Shown in pieces: positions 6,845 through 11,025 of a stretch of 11,025 bases of DNA; the first letter of the stretch is position 1; each line of letters opens with the position of its first letter. Source of the DNA: Burkholderiales bacterium (GTDB lineage Bacteria > Pseudomonadota > Gammaproteobacteria > Burkholderiales > Chitinimonadaceae); assembly GCA_019234745.1 (NCBI GenBank), contig JAFAKZ010000347.1, positions 1 through 11,025 of the forward strand, in the 5' to 3' direction. A model generated the notes under the pieces. It worked only from the letters and a program-made list of their open reading frames with translations. It was not told where the DNA came from and made no database searches. Made by a program: the position numbers and the translations under genes.

Positions 6845-7102
6845 TTAGGACTCGGCAGCCGGTGCCGCGGCCTGGTCCTTGTCGTACGGAATCGAAACAG
6901 GACGTGCTGGCACCACGGTGGAGATAGCGTGCTTGTACACCATCTGCGTCACCGTATTGCGCAGCAGCACGACATACTGGTCGAACGACTCGATCTGGCC
7001 CTGCAGCTTGATGCCATTGACGAGGTAGATCGAGACCGGCACATGTTCCTTACGCAGGATATTCAGGAACGGGTCTTGTAGCATTTGCCCTTTTGCACTC
7101 AT
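6845..7102 (-). CDS. hfq: RNA chaperone Hfq
   Basis: Hfq is a hexameric Sm-like protein that binds small RNAs and their mRNA targets. The 85-residue protein has the Sm1 motif region (about residues 15-55) and Sm2, YKHAISTVVP (56-65). Proximal-face U-binding residues are present: Q9, F40, Y43 (Phe in E. coli) and YKH 56-58. The rim reads R17-K18-E19-H20 rather than the E. coli RRER. The C-terminal tail after PARPVS is short and Ala-rich (IPYDKDQAAAPAAES), much shorter than the E. coli tail. ATG at 7102 has GGAG 8 nt upstream. It is preceded by a 177-bp spacer after der, so it probably has its own promoter, and is followed by a 148-bp structured spacer before hflX. The tRNA-modifying gene miaA, next to hfq in E. 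coli, is absent here. Confidence 0.98.
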   Translation of the reverse strand: MSAKGQMLQDPFLNILRKEHVPVSIYLVNGIKLQGQIESFDQYVVLLRNTVTQMVYKHAISTVVPARPVSIPYDKDQAAAPAAES

Positions 7103-7184
7103 TTGTAGTTCTCCACTATGTAATTGAAAAAACGACGAATTTTCGTCCAGTCCCGGCGTAAGATTCCCCGGTTCTACCTAGTCT

Positions 7185-7212
7185 CTTTTAGCAGCTTTTG
7201 CATTAAGCACAA
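7185..7212 (-). promoter_or_regulatory. Weak candidate promoter of hfq
   Basis: In the 177-bp der-hfq spacer a TTGTGC box (7207-7212) and a TAAAAG box (7185-7190) are 16 bp apart on the minus strand, each matching 4 of 6 consensus positions. A start near 7177 would give a leader of about 75 nt. Other placements are possible. The spacer also holds a GCCCG/CGGGC stem (7214-7228) and the hairpin described next to the der stop. Confidence 0.25.
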
Positions 7213-7255
7213 GGCCCGGCAATCGGGCAAGCCATACCTCAGATTTGTACGACAA

Positions 7256-7272
7256 TTGCTGCAAGGCAGCAA
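7256..7272 (-). terminator. Small hairpin after der, possible weak terminator
   Basis: A perfect 7-bp stem (TTGCTGC at 7256-7262, GCAGCAA at 7266-7272) with a 3-nt loop begins 7 nt after the der stop codon. On the minus strand it is followed by TTGTCG, not a proper U-run, and only four of the stem pairs are GC. It may end part of the hisS-der transcripts or mark an RNA end produced by Rho. Confidence 0.3.
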
Positions 7273-7279
7273 ATCCGAC

Positions 7280-8602
7280 TCAGTCCTTCTCCCCAAACGG
7301 ATTGCCGCCCTTCTTGTACTGTACACGAAGTGGCGTGCCCTGCAATTTGAACATCTTCAAGAAAGAATGTTCCAGGTAGCGCCAATAGCTGTCCGGCACG
7401 TGCTCCAGCGCCGTTCCATGCACGATAACCACGGGCGGGTTGGTACCGCCCTGGTGGGCGTATTTCATCTTGGGTCGCACCAGGCCCGCGCGCGGCGGCA
7501 CCTGCTTTTCCACGGCCAGCTGCAGCGCGCGCGTCAGGCGCGGCGTAGGCAGCTTGACCATGGCGGCTGTGTAGGCGGCGTCGATGCTGGCGAACAGGTC
7601 GCCCACGCCGCGGCCTTCCAGCGCCGAGATGAAATGGAACTTGGCAAAGTCCAGGAAGCCCAGCTTGCGCGCGATATCGCGCTTCACCTGGTCGCGCCGG
7701 TATTCATCCAGCCCTTCCCACTTGTTCACGGCCACCACGAAGGCGCGGCCCGCTTCCAGCGCGAAGCCGGCGATATGGGCATCCTGCTCGGCCACGTCCT
7801 GGCGCGCATCCAGCACCAGCACGGCCACATTGGCGTCTTCGATGGCCTGCATCGTCTTCACGACGGAGAACTTTTCGATGGCCTCGTTGACCTTGCCGCG
7901 TTTGCGCACGCCGGCCGTGTCGATGATGGTGTACTGGCGGCTGTTGCGCTCGAAATCGATGTAGATCGAGTCGCGCGTGGTGCCGGGTGCGTCGAACGCG
8001 ATCACGCGCTCTTCGCCCAGGATGGCGTTCACCAGTGTCGACTTACCCACATTGGGGCGGCCGATCACGGCAAACTTGGGGTGGTCGGGCTCTTTCTCCT
8101 CGGCTGGCACGTCGAAACCGGCCAGCACGTCTTCGATCAGGCTGCGCACGCCTTCGCCATGGCTGGCGGAAATGGCCCAGGGCTCGCCCAGAGCCAGCTC
8201 GTAGAATTCGGCCTCCACCACAGACGCGGACATGCCCTCCGCCTTGTTCACGGCCAGGCGCACGGGGCGATCCAGCTGGCGCAGGCGGTTGGCGATGATC
8301 TTGTCCTGCGGCGTCACGCCGACGCGGGCGTCGACGATAAAGACGATAGCGTCGGCCTCATCGATGGCCTGGATGGTCTGGCGCGCCATTTCGACCAGGA
8401 TGCCGTCGTCGGCGATGGGCTCGAAGCCGCCCGTATCGACGACCAGGTAGGGCTTGCTGCCTACCTTGCCGTGGCCGTAGTGGCGGTCGCGCGTCAGGCC
8501 CGGCTGATCAGCCACCAAGGCATCCCGGCTCTTGGTGAGCCGGTTGAACAGCGTGGACTTGCCAACGTTGGGCCGGCCGACAAGCGCGATGGTTGGTTTC
8601 AT
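7280..8602 (-). CDS. der: Ribosome biogenesis GTPase Der (EngA)
   Basis: Der is an essential protein with two GTPase domains in tandem that matures the 50S subunit. The protein has 440 residues from ATG 8602, or 441 from the adjacent ATG 8605. Positions here count from 8605. Domain 1 has GRPNVGKST (10-18), DTGG (57-60) and NKAEG (120-124). Domain 2 has GRPNVGKST (182-190), DTAG (229-232) and NKWEG (294-298). A KH-like C-terminal domain follows (about 350-435) with RPKMKYAHQGG (377-387). Both guanine-recognition motifs carry Glu where NKxD has Asp. The first start ATG has a GAAG 7 nt upstream, but the family usually begins MKP, so the choice is open. The gene begins 4-7 bp after the bamB stop and is probably co-translated with it. 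In E. coli, bamB and der are also adjacent. Confidence 0.97.
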   Translation of the reverse strand: MKPTIALVGRPNVGKSTLFNRLTKSRDALVADQPGLTRDRHYGHGKVGSKPYLVVDTGGFEPIADDGILVEMARQTIQAIDEADAIVFIVDARVGVTPQDKIIANRLRQLDRPVRLAVNKAEGMSASVVEAEFYELALGEPWAISASHGEGVRSLIEDVLAGFDVPAEEKEPDHPKFAVIGRPNVGKSTLVNAILGEERVIAFDAPGTTRDSIYIDFERNSRQYTIIDTAGVRKRGKVNEAIEKFSVVKTMQAIEDANVAVLVLDARQDVAEQDAHIAGFALEAGRAFVVAVNKWEGLDEYRRDQVKRDIARKLGFLDFAKFHFISALEGRGVGDLFASIDAAYTAAMVKLPTPRLTRALQLAVEKQVPPRAGLVRPKMKYAHQGGTNPPVVIVHGTALEHVPDSYWRYLEHSFLKMFKLQGTPLRVQYKKGGNPFGEKD

Positions 8603-8609
8603 CATCTCG

Positions 8610-9725
8610 TCACTTCACCGCAAGGGCGTACAAATCGCCATCCTTGGTCTGCACGACGAGCTGATCGGCGATCACGCGCGGGGCAACCACGATGGGGCTC
8701 TTGTCGGTCGACTGACGGGCGACGAAGGACCCGTCAACGGGCGACAGGAAGTGCACATAGCCTTCGAAGTCGCCGACGACCACATTGCCATTGTAGACGG
8801 CCGGCGTGCTCACGTGACGGCCATACAGGCCAGCCTGCTTCCACAGGCTGCGGCCACCCGAACGCTCGAATGCCTGCACATTGCCCTCGTCGTCCGTGAC
8901 GTAGACGTTGTCCTTGTCGACGGCCAGGCCGGCGTAGCTGGAAATCTCCCGCGACCATAGCTGTGAGCCATTATTCACCGCGAAGCAGGCTACCTTGCCT
9001 TGGTAGGCCACGGCGCACACTTCACCGCGATCCACCACGGGTGTAGAGGTGACGTCCGTAACGCGCTCCAGCTCAGAGGCGCCCTTGGCCTGGGCGATCT
9101 GTGAATCCCACAGCACGCGGCCCTCGTTCAGCGACAGCGCGGCGATGCGACCGCCAGCCAAGCCGGCATAGACCACGCCGTCCGAAATTGCGACAGGTGC
9201 GTAGTTGCGCAGAATCAGCGAGGGCTGTGCACGCGGATACTGCCAGCGCACCTTGCCATCAGCCAAGTCCAGGCCCCAGATGCGACCGTCGACGGAACGT
9301 ACGACGGCAATCCCCTCACCCAGGGCCGGCGCCGAAATAACTTCGCTCGACACATGGGCCTTCCACTTCAACTTGCCGTCGGTATCGTAGGCAAGCACGA
9401 GGCCCTTGATGGTGCCGGCCACCAGCACACCATTCTGCGCACCGATGCCGCCGCTCAGCTCTTTGTCCGCGCGGATGCGGATCGTTTCGCGCCCCGTCTT
9501 CGGGTCGAAGCCAGCCATGCCCTTGACGCCGGCCGCATAGATCACGCCGCCCGTGGTGTCGGGCGCGAAGTGGTAGATATCGGCCGACGAGAGCGATGCC
9601 TTCCAGTTCGTGTCGACGTGCACCTTACTGGCCAACGTCGTGAGCGGCGTGGGCTTGGGCGCGTTGTCGGTGCCGGCACAAGCGGCCAGTAGGAGGGCGA
9701 TGGGCAGTACGAATATCCGCTTCAC
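8610..9725 (-). CDS. bamB: Outer-membrane assembly lipoprotein BamB
   Basis: BamB is a periplasmic beta-propeller lipoprotein of the BAM complex, which inserts beta-barrel proteins into the outer membrane by working with BamA. The 371-residue protein has a lipoprotein signal, MKRIFVLPIALLLAAC, with lipobox L13-A14-A15-C16. Ala at +2 fits outer-membrane sorting. The mature part holds repeated PQQ-like blades ending in Gly-x-x-x-Trp: DGKLKW (116-121), DGKVRW (157-162), EGRVLW (201-206), NGSQLW (252-257) and GGRSLW (290-295), with less regular blades at both ends. C237 and C247 lie in facing strands of one blade. It starts with GTG at 9725, 3 bp after the yfgM stop, with GGGAG 8 nt upstream inside yfgM. 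The tight coupling to yfgM matches their shared role at the envelope. Confidence 0.96.
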   Translation of the reverse strand: MKRIFVLPIALLLAACAGTDNAPKPTPLTTLASKVHVDTNWKASLSSADIYHFAPDTTGGVIYAAGVKGMAGFDPKTGRETIRIRADKELSGGIGAQNGVLVAGTIKGLVLAYDTDGKLKWKAHVSSEVISAPALGEGIAVVRSVDGRIWGLDLADGKVRWQYPRAQPSLILRNYAPVAISDGVVYAGLAGGRIAALSLNEGRVLWDSQIAQAKGASELERVTDVTSTPVVDRGEVCAVAYQGKVACFAVNNGSQLWSREISSYAGLAVDKDNVYVTDDEGNVQAFERSGGRSLWKQAGLYGRHVSTPAVYNGNVVVGDFEGYVHFLSPVDGSFVARQSTDKSPIVVAPRVIADQLVVQTKDGDLYALAVK

Positions 9726-9728
9726 GTA

Positions 9729-10361
9729 TCAGGCTCCCAGGGCGAGCAGCTTGGTCTCGACCAGCTGGTAGGCCGGGTTGGCCTTGTCCAGCTTGGCGGC
9801 GGCTTCCTGGTAGGCCTTCTTGGCACCGTCGTTGTCGCCCTTCACGAGCAGGATGTCGCCACGGGCATCGGCAAACAAGCCGGCAAAGCCTGCGGACTTC
9901 GACGCGGCAACGAGCTTCAGCGCGGCGTCGAACTGCTTCTCGTCGGTCAGTACGGCTGCCATGCGCAGCTTGGCCGTATCGACCACCGCGTCTTCCTTCG
10001 CATGATCGATCACCCACTGCAGGGCCGACTTGGCGTGCTCGGTATCCTTGGCATCAACGGCTGCGCGTGCGGCCAGCAGCATGGCACGAGCCGTCGCAGC
10101 GTGGCTAGGTGCGCTTGCCACCATGGCATCGGCTGCAGCGCGCGTCTTCACGGCATCGTGCGCTTCGAACGCCTTGTCGACGGCAGCGTACAGATTACCG
10201 GCTGCCTCGCCTTGCTTGGCTTGGTAGCCGGTCCACAATTGGCGGCCCAAGTAGCCAACTACGACGGCGACGATCGTGCCCGTAATCAACATGCCCCACT
10301 TGGCCCACATTGCCTTCAGTTCGGCAATCTGTTCCTGTTCCTGCAAATCAAATGCTGCCAT
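9729..10361 (-). CDS. yfgM: YfgM-type tetratricopeptide-like membrane protein
   Basis: In E. coli YfgM is anchored in the inner membrane with a periplasmic TPR-like domain. It associates with the SecYEG translocon and PpiD and influences periplasmic chaperone pathways. The 210-residue protein has a short cytoplasmic N-terminus (MAAFDLQEQEQIAELKAMWA), one membrane helix (about 23-39) and an Ala-rich helical domain with TPR-like pairs. These include AATARAMLLAARAAVDAKD (88-106), DTAKLRMAAVLTDEKQFDAA (128-147) and DARGDILLVKGDNDGAKKAY (165-184). The N-terminal DLQEQEQI motif and the helix position fit the family. ATG at 10361 has a strong AAGGAAG 8 nt upstream. Its first 14 bases overlap the end of the upstream small membrane-protein gene, and bamB begins 3 bp after its stop. 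Confidence 0.93.
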   Translation of the reverse strand: MAAFDLQEQEQIAELKAMWAKWGMLITGTIVAVVVGYLGRQLWTGYQAKQGEAAGNLYAAVDKAFEAHDAVKTRAAADAMVASAPSHAATARAMLLAARAAVDAKDTEHAKSALQWVIDHAKEDAVVDTAKLRMAAVLTDEKQFDAALKLVAASKSAGFAGLFADARGDILLVKGDNDGAKKAYQEAAAKLDKANPAYQLVETKLLALGA

Positions 10362-10626
10362 TTGGATCGCTTCCTTCGTCTCTCGTCTGTTTTGCGCAAG
10401 CCTCGTTGGCTACGCGAATACGTTTAAAAAGGTCCACCAGGAACCAGCCCATCAACGCGAACCCTGCCACCAACAGAAGTCCGTCGAGCAGACGGTTGCC
10501 CAGTATGGGTAGAAACTGCGCCGTACCACCTGCCAAGCTTGCTACACCGACCGCCACCATGACGGTGCCCAGTACGTTGGCGAAGAACAGCTTTCGCGAC
10601 AGCTTGAGGCGCGGCGTGTCGTTCAC
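10348..10626 (-). CDS. Small two-helix membrane protein between hisS and yfgM (unknown function)
   Basis: This 92-residue protein belongs to no family I can name. Two hydrophobic helices are visible, at about residues 13-33 (FFANVLGTVMVAVGVASLAG) and 46-67 (LLDGLLLVAGFALMGWFLVDLF). The N-terminus is basic (RLKLSRK), the second helix is followed by KRIR, and the tail is acidic and polar (TRDEGSDPNGSI). By the positive-inside rule both ends should be cytoplasmic. It starts with GTG at 10626, 3 bp after the hisS stop, with only a weak GAG upstream, and it overlaps yfgM by 14 bp. The packing between two real genes, the sensible topology and the overlap argue that it is expressed. I do not recall it in E. 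coli, where hisS is followed directly by yfgM. A later start is possible but not obvious. Confidence 0.75.
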   Translation of the reverse strand: MNDTPRLKLSRKLFFANVLGTVMVAVGVASLAGGTAQFLPILGNRLLDGLLLVAGFALMGWFLVDLFKRIRVANEACAKQTRDEGSDPNGSI

Positions 10627-10629
10627 AAT

Positions 10630-11025
10630 CTACTCAGCCAGCGCAGCCAATAGTTCCGTCTGCGCGACCGTACGCTGCTCGCCTTGGCCACGCAGCGGCT
10701 TGATGGCCGCCGTACCGGCAGCCACCTCGTCGTCACCCAGGATGACGGCAAAAGCCGCACCAGAACCGTCCGCCTTCTTCATCTGCGACTTGAAGCTGCC
10801 GCCGCCTGCGTGCACCGAGACAGAGAGTCCGCCGTCGCGCAATCGTTCCGCAAGCAAGGGTGCCGCGCGCTGCGCTGCCTCACCGGCGTTGACCAGGTAG
10901 ACATGCGGCGCGTCCGTCGCTGTGACGCCGTAGTCCTGCATCAGCATGAGCACGCGTTCCATGCCCATGCCGAAGCCGCAGGCGGGAGTAGGCTTGCCAC
11001 CCAGCGATTCGACCAGGGTGTCGTA
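10630..11025 (-). CDS. hisS: Histidyl-tRNA synthetase HisS (C-terminal part, cut by window edge)
   Basis: HisS charges tRNA-His with histidine in the cytoplasm. The last 131 residues are visible, beginning YDTLVESLGGKPTP. The class II motif 3 follows (CGFGMGMERVLMLM, with its conserved arginine), and then the anticodon-binding domain. That domain contains YLVNAGEAAQ, the strongly conserved GGGSFKSQMKKADGSGA stretch and FAVILGDDE, and the protein ends LLAALAE. This is a true HisRS and not a second HisZ, because the anticodon-binding domain is present. The start and catalytic motifs 1 and 2 lie outside the window. It is the first gene seen of the coupled hisS-small membrane protein-yfgM-bamB-der unit. 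Confidence 0.97.
   Translation of the reverse strand, partial: YDTLVESLGGKPTPACGFGMGMERVLMLMQDYGVTATDAPHVYLVNAGEAAQRAAPLLAERLRDGGLSVSVHAGGGSFKSQMKKADGSGAAFAVILGDDEVAAGTAAIKPLRGQGEQRTVAQTELLAALAE

Noticed and set aside
7214..7240. Sigma54-like promoter (TGGC...TTGC) upstream of hfq
   Set aside because: The distance between the GG and GC elements is one base too long for the strict -24/-12 spacing, and the flanking consensus is poor.
7124..8899. A 591-codon open frame on the plus strand, starting in the der-hfq spacer
   Set aside because: Its start is a TTG without a ribosome-binding site and nearly all of it is antisense to der and bamB. The spacer part alone shows no protein-like pattern.
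1..11025. Mobile elements, CRISPR arrays, toxin-antitoxin or defence genes
   Set aside because: Reading both strands gave no transposase, terminal repeats, regular repeat-spacer pattern or defence-family motifs. Every larger stretch is accounted for by conserved housekeeping genes.

Overview
This window is a compact stretch of core chromosome from a betaproteobacterium. It is most likely from the Burkholderiales and probably the Oxalobacteraceae (Massilia, Duganella, Herbaspirillum-like), judging by the GC-rich sequence, the gene order and the Hfq, Der and HisZ sequence types. All thirteen recognised genes lie on the minus strand, so transcription runs from high to low coordinates. I see no mobile element, tRNA, rRNA, CRISPR array or phage gene. 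No stretch over 300 bases lacks a gene. The largest gaps are der-hfq (177 bp), hfq-hflX (148 bp), purA-pdxJ (127 bp) and DUF2065-hisZ (92 bp).

In order of transcription, the first block is hisS (3' end only), a small two-helix membrane protein, yfgM, bamB and der. These genes are separated by 3-7 bp or overlap, which suggests one translationally coupled unit. It mixes translation (HisRS), envelope assembly (YfgM, BamB) and ribosome biogenesis (Der). After a 177 bp spacer with a weak candidate promoter comes hfq. A second spacer of 148 bp carries two dyad structures and is followed by hflX, hflK, hflC, a DUF2065 (YjeT-type) gene, hisZ and purA. In E. coli these are two distant operons, hisS-yfgM-bamB-der and miaA-hfq-hflX-hflK-hflC-yjeT-purA. 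Here they are joined head to tail, miaA is absent from the joint, and hisZ sits between the DUF2065 gene and purA.

A strong intrinsic terminator closes the long unit just after purA. Beyond it, with its own candidate promoter, lies the 5' part of pdxJ (vitamin B6 synthesis). This PdxJ has the divergent sequence form I associate with Xanthomonas and Bacteroidetes, and it is not beside the usual era/recO/acpS neighbours. It is the most unexpected gene in the window.

Most of the region is ordinary, well-conserved housekeeping DNA, and I find no convincing undescribed multi-gene system. The points worth a second look are the pdxJ location and subtype, the long hairpin in the hfq 3' untranslated region, and the small membrane protein wedged between hisS and yfgM.
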